A DNA stretch of 64,000 bases, taken from Flavobacteriaceae bacterium MAR_2010_188 (GTDB lineage: Bacteria; Bacteroidota; Bacteroidia; Flavobacteriales; Flavobacteriaceae). Shown one piece after another: positions 25,547 to 34,537 of the stretch (position 1 is its first letter; each line of letters starts with the position of its first letter). A program made the translations under genes and the position numbers. The DNA lies in assembly GCA_900104375.1 (NCBI GenBank), contig LT629302.1:992001-1056000 (forward strand), written 5' to 3'. The notes under the pieces were generated by a model. It saw only the letters and a program-made list of their open reading frames with translations. It made no database searches and was not told the origin of the DNA.

Positions 25547-28381
25547 TTGTTTAAAAAATTCTTCAAAGAAACTTTTGATATAAGAGACAACGAAATCAAA
25601 ATAGCACTTTTGATGCAGTTGTATATTTTCATGATTATCACGGTACTTCTTATCGTGAAACCTTCAGTTAATGCTTTATTTCTCTCATACCTAGGAGCCG
25701 ATAGTTTACCTTATGCCTATATAATCGTTGCATTTACAGCGATAATCAGTTCGTATTTTTATAATGGTGCCTTACGCAAATTCTTACTTAGAAACGTTAC
25801 CATCTTTAGCCTTATAATTTTCGGATTAACCTTCGTTACTCTCGGAATATGTTTGCGGTACGATTATTTTAATCAATTTTTGCTTTATTTCTTCTACGTA
25901 AGTGTCTCAATTTTCGCAGTTTTAACCACGTCACAATTCTGGATTTTAGCCAATATTGTTTTTAATGCCCGTGAAGCTAAGAGATTATTCGGTTTCATTG
26001 GAGCAGGTGCAATCGCCGGTGGCATCTTCGGTGGATATCTAACAACTATCATCGTTTCTACCTTTAATAACATGACCGTCATTATGATTGCCGCGTTCTT
26101 GTTAATGCTATGCATACCCTTACTTATAATCATTTGGCGATTAAGGATTAGAAAACTCACAATGTATGAGCGCAGAAAAAGAAAGCACAATGAAGGTGTA
26201 GAAGTTTCTCAATCGGCATTTAGACTTATTATAAACTCAAAACATCTTTACATAACTGCCGGCATCATAAGTGTTGGCGTATTTATTGCTAGATTAGTAG
26301 ATTTCCAATTTAGCGATTTTGCTAATCGAGCCATTACCAACCCAGAGGATTTAACTTCCTTTTTCGGATTTTGGTTTTCTACTTTTAACGTGGTTGCCTT
26401 ACTTGTACAATTGCTTCTGACTAATCGATTGCTGTCCTATTTTGGGGTAACTTCAACATTATTGATTTTACCATTGAGTTTAGCTCTTGGTTGTCTTCTT
26501 TTCTTGACCTTTCCAGAATTGTGGGTTTTGATCATTATAAAAGGAATAGATGGAAGCTTTAAACAATCGATTAACAAAGCAGCCTTAGAACTTTCAATCT
26601 TACCAATTCCATATTATATAAAAAATCAAGCTAAATCCTATATCGATGTTGTAGTGGATAGTGTTGCGACCGGTGTTGCTGGTCTCATGCTCATTTTCCT
26701 CATAAAAAGGTTAGATCTAAACACCTCTTACATTACGGTAATAATCATATTGTTCCTTTTTGTCTGGCTTTTATTCATTTATAAATTACGTGGAGCATAT
26801 TTTGATTCGTTTAGAAAAAACCTCCAACTTTCTCTTGAAACCGACAAAGCTTCAAAGAGAAATCTATTAAAGGAAAATACGGTCACTTCCGCTATTAGAG
26901 TTCTACAAACGGGTTCCGATGAAGAGATTATCAATTTATTAGACCGTTTGAGCAATTATAAATTAAAATCTCTAAAAGAGAGCGTTTTGTCGCTTTTAGA
27001 CCATCCTTCAGATGAAGTTAAGCTTGCCGTAATCGAACAGCTTTATAATTATGAAAAAGGAACTGGCTATAACAAAATCATAGACCTCATTCATACTGAA
27101 AATGATGAACTGGTTTATAGTGCAATGGATTATCTTATATCCCATACAAATGTGAAGGATGATGAGGTTTTTAAATCTTATCTAGACCATGAAAGCAGCT
27201 ACATCTCTACTGCGGCTCTGTTATGTTTAAGTAGGGAAAGCAATAACAACAGCAGGCTTGCTGAAGCTTATGATTTAGAAGACCGTATCTCTACCAAGAT
27301 TCGGCATTTGCACAAGCCCGAAAATATAACGCGCAAACAAGAGATTGCCGAATTACTGATTACCATTGGCTATTCTAATCTCACAAAATATTATTCATTT
27401 ATTTCATTGCACTTTAATAACCGAGACCCATACGTGGTGAAGCACGCCATTAAGGCGGCCGGATTAACTACCGATGAGCGATTTATAGACCCAATACTAA
27501 ATTTTCTCTCGGAAGATGATTATCGTAAAAATGCAATCAAGGCTTTGAAGATGTTCGGTTCTAGTATTACCGTCAATATTTTGAAAAGGCTTCAATCTGA
27601 AACTTTTTCGGATAATATCGAAAAACATGTCCCCAAGGTTCTGGAATCTTTCAATACCAGGCAATCCATTAGAGTTCTGCTTAGATTGTTAAGGAGTAAA
27701 GATGTTGTGATTAGAATGGAATCATCAAAATCATTAAGCGCCTTAAAGACCAAGGATTCGACATTGATAATCAATCAAGGGAAGCTGACCAAACTTATTT
27801 TAAGGGAGACCAAATACTATAAGTTCACTCTAGATGCCATTGCTACCATTCAACACACTATAAACAACGAAATGTTGATTGAAGGTAATGAGGACGACAC
27901 GACCGAACGACTTATCGCCAGAGAGAATTTAATTGATACCTTAAATGAGCAATTAGATTTGAGTCTTTTCTGTCTCTTTAATCTCCTAGGCCTTAAATAT
28001 GAAAAAACAGACGTTGACGTGGCTTATTACGGTCTTAAAAGCGACTTAAAGGAGGCCAAGGTCAATGCGGTAGAATTTCTAGACAATTTGCTTCAAATTA
28101 AATTGAAGAGTACTGTGTTGCCATTGATAGAATATCACGTGATTGACTCAGATGAAAAAGGACTTTCTTCCTTTCAACCAACTATCAGCAATGAAAAAAC
28201 GGTTTTGTTGAAACTGATGAGAGATAGGGGCAAGCGTATAAAATTAGATGTTTTGAATATTATTAAGAATCTTGACGACCCAACTTATATTCCGCAAATT
28301 TCATACTTGAAAAAGCATAGAAATCAAGACGTTCAATTTTTTCTTACCAAAACATTAATCAGCCTAAATACAGCACGATAA
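25547..28381 (+). CDS. ATP/ADP-translocase-like (NTT) membrane protein fused to HEAT repeats
   Basis: A 944-residue protein. Residues ~20-430 contain about 12 hydrophobic segments; NAREAKRLFGFIGAGAIAGGIFGGYL (in part around 141-166) resembles the conserved loop of nucleotide-transporter/MFS-like NTT proteins. Residues ~450-940 are soluble helical repeats of the HEAT/armadillo type on the cytoplasmic side. The start is TTG at 25547: an in-frame TGA lies just upstream, the next ATG is at codon 23, and the N-terminal FKKFFKETFDIRDNEIKIALL is typical for the family. It ends one base before the convergent serine hydrolase gene. Transported substrate unproven. Confidence 0.8.
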   Translation: MFKKFFKETFDIRDNEIKIALLMQLYIFMIITVLLIVKPSVNALFLSYLGADSLPYAYIIVAFTAIISSYFYNGALRKFLLRNVTIFSLIIFGLTFVTLGICLRYDYFNQFLLYFFYVSVSIFAVLTTSQFWILANIVFNAREAKRLFGFIGAGAIAGGIFGGYLTTIIVSTFNNMTVIMIAAFLLMLCIPLLIIIWRLRIRKLTMYERRKRKHNEGVEVSQSAFRLIINSKHLYITAGIISVGVFIARLVDFQFSDFANRAITNPEDLTSFFGFWFSTFNVVALLVQLLLTNRLLSYFGVTSTLLILPLSLALGCLLFLTFPELWVLIIIKGIDGSFKQSINKAALELSILPIPYYIKNQAKSYIDVVVDSVATGVAGLMLIFLIKRLDLNTSYITVIIILFLFVWLLFIYKLRGAYFDSFRKNLQLSLETDKASKRNLLKENTVTSAIRVLQTGSDEEIINLLDRLSNYKLKSLKESVLSLLDHPSDEVKLAVIEQLYNYEKGTGYNKIIDLIHTENDELVYSAMDYLISHTNVKDDEVFKSYLDHESSYISTAALLCLSRESNNNSRLAEAYDLEDRISTKIRHLHKPENITRKQEIAELLITIGYSNLTKYYSFISLHFNNRDPYVVKHAIKAAGLTTDERFIDPILNFLSEDDYRKNAIKALKMFGSSITVNILKRLQSETFSDNIEKHVPKVLESFNTRQSIRVLLRLLRSKDVVIRMESSKSLSALKTKDSTLIINQGKLTKLILRETKYYKFTLDAIATIQHTINNEMLIEGNEDDTTERLIARENLIDTLNEQLDLSLFCLFNLLGLKYEKTDVDVAYYGLKSDLKEAKVNAVEFLDNLLQIKLKSTVLPLIEYHVIDSDEKGLSSFQPTISNEKTVLLKLMRDRGKRIKLDVLNIIKNLDDPTYIPQISYLKKHRNQDVQFFLTKTLISLNTAR

Positions 28382-29641
28382 TTAATCTCTATCTTGAATT
28401 AAATTATCGATTCTAGAAGCTAAGTACATATGCGCGCCAGCTGAGTTTTTATTTAAAACATTGGTCATAAGGCAGACGATATATTTTTTACCTTCATCGG
28501 GATGCTCAACGATAATAACTGAATTCATGTAATTATAAACATTACCAGCATACTCAGCGCAATTAGGGTCTTTTTTTCGATCGCACTTATAGAAACTTCC
28601 AGATTTAAAATAAACCGCTGCGCTATCTAATTCTTTAGAACGAGCATATCGAATTCGTCTATCAGTCATATACATTAATCTCTTAATCTCTAAGCTCGAT
28701 AGTTCATCGACAACTTTACCTTGTTCAAGTTGAACCAGATATTTCATTAAACCAATTGGCGTACCGGTGCTGCCTCCTATATCGCTTACGTATTTATTGG
28801 CGGCCGCAGTAAAGAAACTGCCCAACCGCCATTCATCCTTAAGAATCCCTAAATCTCTTAATGGTTGATTTACAACACGATTTGCAAGTGCACTTAAAGT
28901 ATCTCTTGGAGTATCCTTAAACCATTGCTCGGCTGATTCTTCGGTTAAATTAAAGTATTCTTGTCCAAGACCAGCCATCAATAAAGCTTCTCTCCAAACG
29001 ATACTTGCGGCACCATTATTACTTACAGAAAGCATATGATCTGCCCATTCGTATAGTGAAAATTCATCACTTGCGATAACCCGTCTTTTGGTCAATTTAT
29101 CCTTTTCGATGTCGTAGATTGGAATAGTATGATGGTCACCTAATCCCCAATATCTAGATTTTACTTTAGTACTTTTTAAATAGTAAATTCTTTGTTCCCA
29201 AGAATCAGGGCATAATTTTTCTAGTTCAGTAAATAGAGCAGTTATGACCGCAATTTTTCCAACGCTTCCAGGTTGATAGCCAACTTTTTCTCTAAATTCT
29301 GCATACTTCAGATCATCTGGATTGGTCATATCCAGGACAGTTGCAGAATATCCGCTACCTGGAAATAGACTTTCAAACTTTTTCTCAAAGTCAGGATCGA
29401 CTTTTAAAAGCTCCATTACAGAATCATTACTACGACTTTGAAGATTGAGTTTAATTTGATTTAACCTAAGATGCGCGCCATATGGGATTCGTTTGTTTTT
29501 AATACTATCCCTTTCCATTCTATCTAATTGCAAAATTCTCGCGATACCGGTTGCTTCATAACCATCAATAGGGTAGTAGGCCTTAAATCCGAAAGACAAG
29601 AAAATACCAACGGCTATTAATGAATAAAAAATCTTTTTCAT
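28382..29641 (-). CDS. Exported serine hydrolase, beta-lactamase/PBP fold
   Basis: A 419-residue protein with an N-terminal signal or anchor (MKKIFYSLIAVGIFLSFGFKA). Motifs of the PBP/beta-lactamase fold are SVGK (Ser126, Lys129), SNN around 219 and KSG around 353, the last in YFKSGSFYKC. Around 120 residues precede the nucleophile, longer than in plain class-A enzymes. Its ATG lies 2 bases after the stop codon of the dikinase-like gene, so it is the second gene of that operon. Likely periplasmic; no substrate can be assigned. Confidence 0.85.
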   Translation of the reverse strand: MKKIFYSLIAVGIFLSFGFKAYYPIDGYEATGIARILQLDRMERDSIKNKRIPYGAHLRLNQIKLNLQSRSNDSVMELLKVDPDFEKKFESLFPGSGYSATVLDMTNPDDLKYAEFREKVGYQPGSVGKIAVITALFTELEKLCPDSWEQRIYYLKSTKVKSRYWGLGDHHTIPIYDIEKDKLTKRRVIASDEFSLYEWADHMLSVSNNGAASIVWREALLMAGLGQEYFNLTEESAEQWFKDTPRDTLSALANRVVNQPLRDLGILKDEWRLGSFFTAAANKYVSDIGGSTGTPIGLMKYLVQLEQGKVVDELSSLEIKRLMYMTDRRIRYARSKELDSAAVYFKSGSFYKCDRKKDPNCAEYAGNVYNYMNSVIIVEHPDEGKKYIVCLMTNVLNKNSAGAHMYLASRIDNLIQDRD

Positions 29642-29643
29642 AG

Positions 29644-32562
29644 TTATAGTTTTTTGGATAGGGAGATATCCTTTTTGTAATCGATTTTTGGGGAAATTGA
29701 AGTTAAATAATCAGAACTTTTAGCATTGCTGTTTTCTACGAATGGACGTATTTGGAACAACCATAATTTGTCGTCCTTAAACCCAAGCTCAACATCATAG
29801 GCGCCTTTATAATCGGAACCAGTCTTTTTTGGAAGCGTTTCTATTATTTCGGCAGCTATTTTTCTAATGTCATCTATATTCTTTTTGTTCAGAATAGGTT
29901 TTGAAAAAGTTGTGAAATGATGAGAAGTACCACCTTCTTTCGGAAGCCTTATGTAATCACCTTCACGCGCAGGAGACAAAATGATATCATCCTTTTTAGA
30001 AATCAAATGGGTTTCTGCTGATTGACCATCAACTGCACCACCTGCACCTCTACTAAAAGCAACGGTAAGGTCATCTGCGTTTCCAGAATTGATTCCTGTG
30101 GTAATCATAACACCACTGTAATCTACATCTACACTCGGAATAATTAAAATTGAAGGAAATACGTTCTCCGGATTTAATAGGTATTGTTGACGCCATTTAA
30201 AACTTCTTTCGGTGTAGGGAGAAGCCCAAACCTTTTTTATGCCTTCAATGATTTTATCTTCTTCAAGAATATTGAAAAGGGTAAGGTTTAATCCAGCGCC
30301 AGTAAATTCTTTAAGGTCTTCCATATTGGTATCGCTCCTTAAGAATACAGGAACATCGCCAATTTTATCACCAAAAACTTCCTTGAATTGATTTTTAAGC
30401 TGAGATACGAAATTCTTATCTAGATTCATCGCATTAATGGCATCACGCAAAACTGAAAGTCTACCTAATTGATATTCTTCAACTTCAGCTGAAGATTTAC
30501 CACTTCCTTTCATGGATTTTGCGTTGGCAAAAGTCTCATTTAGATATTGCCAGTAAGTTTTATTCTCATTTGGCATTTCCATATCCATATGCGCTTTAAA
30601 TATTCCAAAAGGAATTACCAAGCCTTCAACCACATAATCAGGAAACATAGATTTAAGCTGACCTAAGTTCGCAGCTTTTGGACCACATAATTTACCTGAA
30701 TCCTTAGCGTCTACATTCCTCATGTATAAAATATCTTTCTGGTCTAGGCGGATATTTTCGACGGGGACGGTAATCATATTCTTAGCTTTCTTCTCCACAG
30801 AAAATAGCGCTTCTTCCTCTTTAGACATGCTAGAGGCAGATTTCATAATAACACTCCCTTTATTAGAAACCGCATAAAAAATCTCTTGACCGTTAAATCT
30901 TTCTAGCTCACTTAAATTTGTTCCAGAAAGTGCAGCGTTGGGGATACCAAGGTTTCTTGCCAATAGTTGAACGTGAGAAACCAAATTACCTTCTGAAACC
31001 GTCATAATTCCTGCCACCGGTTTTAAATCTGATGGTGGCTTTTGAAACACATAAATGTTTTCTGGACTTACTTCAACATCATTACTATTACCAGGAACAA
31101 CAATCAACTTACCTTTAGCATAACCGGGGTTAAGTCCACGGATTGAACTTTGTTGACCAATGGTCATTACTTTATTAGTCATTGAAGATTCATCTGCAAT
31201 AAAAGCTCCCAATTCGCTAACCGCATCGCCTAAAACAAGCGCTACGGAGGAGCGTATTCTATCATCTATGAACCCATAAGACTTAGGTTCAAATTGATTG
31301 TAAGTATCTACTATATCTTGATAATTACCTTTGACCAAAGATGTACTCCATTCTACAAGACCTCTAGAAGATTCTAAAATTGAATTTAAATCTGCCAAAT
31401 CGATGTTTTTTTTCCCAAGTGCAAGATTGAGCTTTTCATCAACTGTTTGGTATTCCCAAATCTCGATTAATCCGGTCCCAACAGTTGCACAACTAAGAGT
31501 GCTGATTTTCTCTAATTGTTCTTTCAAGGAAGATGTTTCCCATTCGTTTGCTTTTCTTAGCAACACATCTTCAAGCTTAAGAGAAAGGTCTAACAAAGTC
31601 AATCTATCAGAAGGCGATTTAAAATCGGTGATTCCTAGACGTATCTTATAAAGAATGTCAGCGATATTGGACACAATAACATCCTTTGGCGCGTCATCTG
31701 AATACGTATTCAGCAACTGATTTAATTCTTTTAAAGTTTCGTTATCGTCTTTTATTGTTTTGGCTTCCGCTTGAAGTGTTTTAAAGTCTATAGGCTGATA
31801 ATATTCTTGAAGGGTAGATTTTAATTTGCTAAATTCCTTATTGATGGCAGGGGATAATTTAGACTGGTTTTTTGCGTAAAAATCATTTACCAATTTTATA
31901 TCTCCCGCATCCGGTTGGCTATGAATTTTAACCCGAATGTCCATAAAAGGAGCATACTCATCTGCAATGACTTTAGACTCACTTCTTAATCTCTGGGATA
32001 AATTATCGTCGCCATTATGAGGAATATCCCTAAGTGACTGACGGATTAGATAATAATTTTCTGTAAGTCTTTCGTCGTTCTTTAAAAGTTTCTCGTAGAA
32101 TTTAATTCCCCAAGCTTCTTCATCTTCCGATTGGATAGCCCCTCTATAAAATTGTCCTTTGCGCAACACCCAACCATCATCAACACTCATTAAATACTTG
32201 CCAAGTTGATATTGCTTTAGGCGGCTATGATTATTATTTGCATCCCAAAAGTCGTCCGCATCGACGCTAGCAAGAATATCAGCAAAATAGAGATGATATT
32301 TTTCACCCATTTGTATCACCTCATCTTTTAATGAAGCATGTTGTATACCGCCTCCAGTATCATCTGGACATGGGTCTTTAGAATCACGAATGCTTCCATC
32401 TTCGCAGAACCATTTTATTCTATAATAAGGACCTCTGACATCGTTTTTGTATTGTTCGATACGTTGCTTAATGGTAGCAACAGGAAGTTCTTGTGAAAAT
32501 GAATTTGTAGAAAATAGAAAACCGACTGATAATAAAATCAGGAATTTATTGAGTTGGGACAT
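29644..32562 (-). CDS. Exported dikinase-like protein: phosphohistidine swivel then PPDK-type ATP-grasp
   Basis: A 972-residue protein with a clear Sec signal peptide (residues 1-24, ends NSFSQ). Residues ~30-460 are helical with no recognised domain. A swivelling phosphohistidine domain follows at about 470-570 with GNLVSHVQLLARNLGIP, so the phospho-accepting His530 is present. The C-terminal ~350 residues are the PPDK/PEP-synthase ATP-binding domain, beginning with LCGPKAANLGQL, with FLRSDTNMEDLKEFTGAG and ending in DVELGFKD...LFQIRPF. No PEP-binding TIM barrel exists. This order, His domain before ATP-grasp, is that of glucan water dikinases, not PEP synthase. The serine hydrolase at 28382 follows by 2 bases. 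Confidence 0.82.
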   Translation of the reverse strand: MSQLNKFLILLSVGFLFSTNSFSQELPVATIKQRIEQYKNDVRGPYYRIKWFCEDGSIRDSKDPCPDDTGGGIQHASLKDEVIQMGEKYHLYFADILASVDADDFWDANNNHSRLKQYQLGKYLMSVDDGWVLRKGQFYRGAIQSEDEEAWGIKFYEKLLKNDERLTENYYLIRQSLRDIPHNGDDNLSQRLRSESKVIADEYAPFMDIRVKIHSQPDAGDIKLVNDFYAKNQSKLSPAINKEFSKLKSTLQEYYQPIDFKTLQAEAKTIKDDNETLKELNQLLNTYSDDAPKDVIVSNIADILYKIRLGITDFKSPSDRLTLLDLSLKLEDVLLRKANEWETSSLKEQLEKISTLSCATVGTGLIEIWEYQTVDEKLNLALGKKNIDLADLNSILESSRGLVEWSTSLVKGNYQDIVDTYNQFEPKSYGFIDDRIRSSVALVLGDAVSELGAFIADESSMTNKVMTIGQQSSIRGLNPGYAKGKLIVVPGNSNDVEVSPENIYVFQKPPSDLKPVAGIMTVSEGNLVSHVQLLARNLGIPNAALSGTNLSELERFNGQEIFYAVSNKGSVIMKSASSMSKEEEALFSVEKKAKNMITVPVENIRLDQKDILYMRNVDAKDSGKLCGPKAANLGQLKSMFPDYVVEGLVIPFGIFKAHMDMEMPNENKTYWQYLNETFANAKSMKGSGKSSAEVEEYQLGRLSVLRDAINAMNLDKNFVSQLKNQFKEVFGDKIGDVPVFLRSDTNMEDLKEFTGAGLNLTLFNILEEDKIIEGIKKVWASPYTERSFKWRQQYLLNPENVFPSILIIPSVDVDYSGVMITTGINSGNADDLTVAFSRGAGGAVDGQSAETHLISKKDDIILSPAREGDYIRLPKEGGTSHHFTTFSKPILNKKNIDDIRKIAAEIIETLPKKTGSDYKGAYDVELGFKDDKLWLFQIRPFVENSNAKSSDYLTSISPKIDYKKDISLSKKL

Positions 32563-32688
32563 GGTTTTTTAATTACAAAAATTATTAAACGAAGCAAATT
32601 TAGCTATTGACGATAAGTATTTTATCCTAATTACCTATTTATTTTAACAGCGATGTTAACAAATTCCATTCCATAGATGGGACATGAT

Positions 32689-32721
32689 AAAAAAAAACGG
32701 ATCATATTAATTATGGTCCGT
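32689..32721 (-). terminator. Intrinsic terminator of the 33897-32747 transcript
   Basis: On the minus strand ACGGACCAT (32721-32713) pairs with ATGATCCGT (32705-32697) with one G-U pair and a 7-base loop, followed by eight or more T's. It ends the hydrolase/small-protein pair. Confidence 0.85.
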
Positions 32722-32746
32722 TTATAAATGTATGTCGGATTATAGA

Positions 32747-33055
32747 TTAATCAACTCCATCTTCGGAGTCTTCCAAATTATCATTATGGGCACTACCCAA
32801 ACTGTAATGTTGGTTTTCTTCACTCTTTAATTTTGAGCTGTTGTGCTTATTCGGAAGGTCTCTCCCGGGAATATCTAAATCTTCTGCAGCAAAATCAACC
32901 GGTTTTTTTCGGTCGTAAAGAATAGAATCATCCCCGTTATCGCCACGAATGTTCTCTTCCCGTTCTCCTAATATTTCCTTGTCATGTTTGGTGACATTAG
33001 GATTATACTTCAATTTTTCGTCTTTGTTTGTTTTATCTTTATTACTCTCGCTCAT
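32747..33055 (-). CDS. Small hydrophilic protein of unknown function
   Basis: A 102-residue, highly charged, probably disordered protein (31 Asp/Glu, 17 Lys/Arg roughly), with the motif LDIPGRDLPNKHNSSKLKSEENQHYSLG in its second half split here as LDIPGRDLPN and EENQHYSLG. It is the second gene after the alpha/beta hydrolase (2-base gap) and just before a terminator. The strong conservation-looking core suggests a real family, which I cannot name. Confidence 0.7.
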   Translation of the reverse strand: MSESNKDKTNKDEKLKYNPNVTKHDKEILGEREENIRGDNGDDSILYDRKKPVDFAAEDLDIPGRDLPNKHNSSKLKSEENQHYSLGSAHNDNLEDSEDGVD

Positions 33056-33057
33056 AA

Positions 33058-33897
33058 TTATTTCTTTAAAAAATCGATTAATATTTTGTTCACTTTCTCA
33101 CGATGAGTAAGGTTAAGACCATGAGGTCCATCACTTATAACTTCATATTGAGAATTCTTAATGCCTTTAGCCGCTTGGTCACCACTGGTTTCAATTGGGA
33201 CCGTTTGATCGGCATCACCATGAATAATTAAAGTCGGCACATTCACGTTTTTCATCTCTGGCCTAAAGTCGGTTAATCCCCAAGATTTGGCGCTTTCAAT
33301 CGTTGCACGAGGAGATGCGTGTGCCGCCATTTCCCAGTGATATTCCAATACTTGTTTGGTTATTACTTTAGAGTTTTTATCAGCATTCATAAAATCTTTA
33401 CCAAATCCTTTTAAAAAGGTCACTCTTTCTGTTTTAAGTGCCTCGAGAATTTCATTTAGTTTTTTCTCCGGCACTCCTTTAGGATTATCAGGTTTTTGAA
33501 CAACAATCGGAATTATAGAAGACATTAAAACAGCTTTCTTGATTCTGTCGTTACCATATTTGGTAAAGTATCTTACAACTTCGCCACCACCCATCGAAAA
33601 ACCTACCAGAGTTACATTTTTTAAATCTAGTTCTAAGATTAAGTTTCTGGTATCTTCGGTCAAAGTATCATAATCGTGACCGTCGTATGGTCGTGAAGAT
33701 TCTCCAAAACCTCTTCGGTCATAGGCAATGCATCTAAAACCTGCATCTGCCACAGCTTGTAATTGTGGTTCCCATGATTTAAGACTTAATGGCCATCCGT
33801 GGATAAATAAAACCGGGTCACCTTTTCCGTAATCTACATAATGAATATTCACGGTTTCGTTGGGATTCGCTTTTGTATTTGATTTTATAAATTTCAT
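33058..33897 (-). CDS. Alpha/beta-hydrolase (chloroperoxidase-like)
   Basis: A 279-residue cytosolic hydrolase with the cofactor-free haloperoxidase layout: FIHGWPLSLKSWE near residue 31, YDRRGFGESSRP near 59, nucleophile elbow GFSMGG (about 98-103), acid in HGDADQTVP and histidine in DGPHGLNLTH near 260. These enzymes are esterases with weak perhydrolase activity; 'haloperoxidase' naming does not imply halogenation. No signal peptide. Confidence 0.9.
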   Translation of the reverse strand: MKFIKSNTKANPNETVNIHYVDYGKGDPVLFIHGWPLSLKSWEPQLQAVADAGFRCIAYDRRGFGESSRPYDGHDYDTLTEDTRNLILELDLKNVTLVGFSMGGGEVVRYFTKYGNDRIKKAVLMSSIIPIVVQKPDNPKGVPEKKLNEILEALKTERVTFLKGFGKDFMNADKNSKVITKQVLEYHWEMAAHASPRATIESAKSWGLTDFRPEMKNVNVPTLIIHGDADQTVPIETSGDQAAKGIKNSQYEVISDGPHGLNLTHREKVNKILIDFLKK

Positions 33898-33992
33898 AGT
33901 TTTTTTTATTAGTATAATATACCATAATGATAGAGGCTGGTTTTGCTCTAAAGATTTGAAAGTTGATCGGTTCGGGAATTATAATATGGCAC

Positions 33993-34025
33993 AAAAAAAC
34001 CTTCAACATAAATAGTCTTGAAGGT
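33993..34025 (-). terminator. Intrinsic terminator of the hibernation-factor gene
   Basis: On the minus strand ACCTTCAA (34025-34018) pairs with TTGAAGGT (34006-33999) around an 11-base loop, followed by seven T's. It lies 25 bases after the stop at 34050. Confidence 0.85.
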
Positions 34026-34049
34026 CTTCCTTATTATAGATAGAAAATA

Positions 34050-34352
34050 CTAGTGCGTATTTAACTTAGATTTTCTTTTTTTCAATTGGCTTTCAACTTG
34101 GTTGGCCGCTTCTGAGAAACTCTTCTGGAAATTTTCCGAGCTACTTTCTGCAAACAATCTAGGACCAGGAGCACTTAATCTAATTCCGGTAATCTTACCA
34201 CTATTGTCATCAGACGTATTTTCTAGTTTAAAAAATACATCGGCACGTACCAAAAATTCATATTTATCTGCAATCTTATTTAGCTTTTCTGTAACGAAAG
34301 TTTCAAGGGATTCGCTCTTATGTACGTCGTGATATTCGAAATTTATATTCAT
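34050..34352 (-). CDS. hpf: Ribosome hibernation-promoting factor (short HPF/RaiA type)
   Basis: A 100-residue protein when started at the ATG at 34352 (MNINFEYHDV); the longer 121-residue reading adds an improbable hydrophobic leader. The S30AE fold is evident: strand-helix SESLETFVTEKLNKIADKYEF, then the second strand pair and the helix FQKSFSEAANQVESQLKKRKSKL at the C-terminus. It lacks the C-terminal dimerisation domain of long HPF. Expected to bind the 30S decoding region during stationary phase. Confidence 0.9.
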   Translation of the reverse strand: MNINFEYHDVHKSESLETFVTEKLNKIADKYEFLVRADVFFKLENTSDDNSGKITGIRLSAPGPRLFAESSSENFQKSFSEAANQVESQLKKRKSKLNTH

Positions 34353-34537
34353 GTTCTTTGTTTTATTATGATTTAATCTAAAGATAAGCTTAACTAAAAT
34401 TAAAATCGGTTTCATTTAATAGAACTTTAAGATTATATCCTTCATATCGCGCCAATTGGCCTTTATTAACAATGTTTAACTTTTTGTGTAATCATGATTA
34501 TTTATCTTTAAGAATTCCACATAATTTAAATTCGAAT

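Noticed and set aside
34472-34537. 22 extra N-terminal codons for the M16 protease
   Set aside because: A hydrophobic signal sequence begins at the ATG at 34538; the extension would place polar residues before it.
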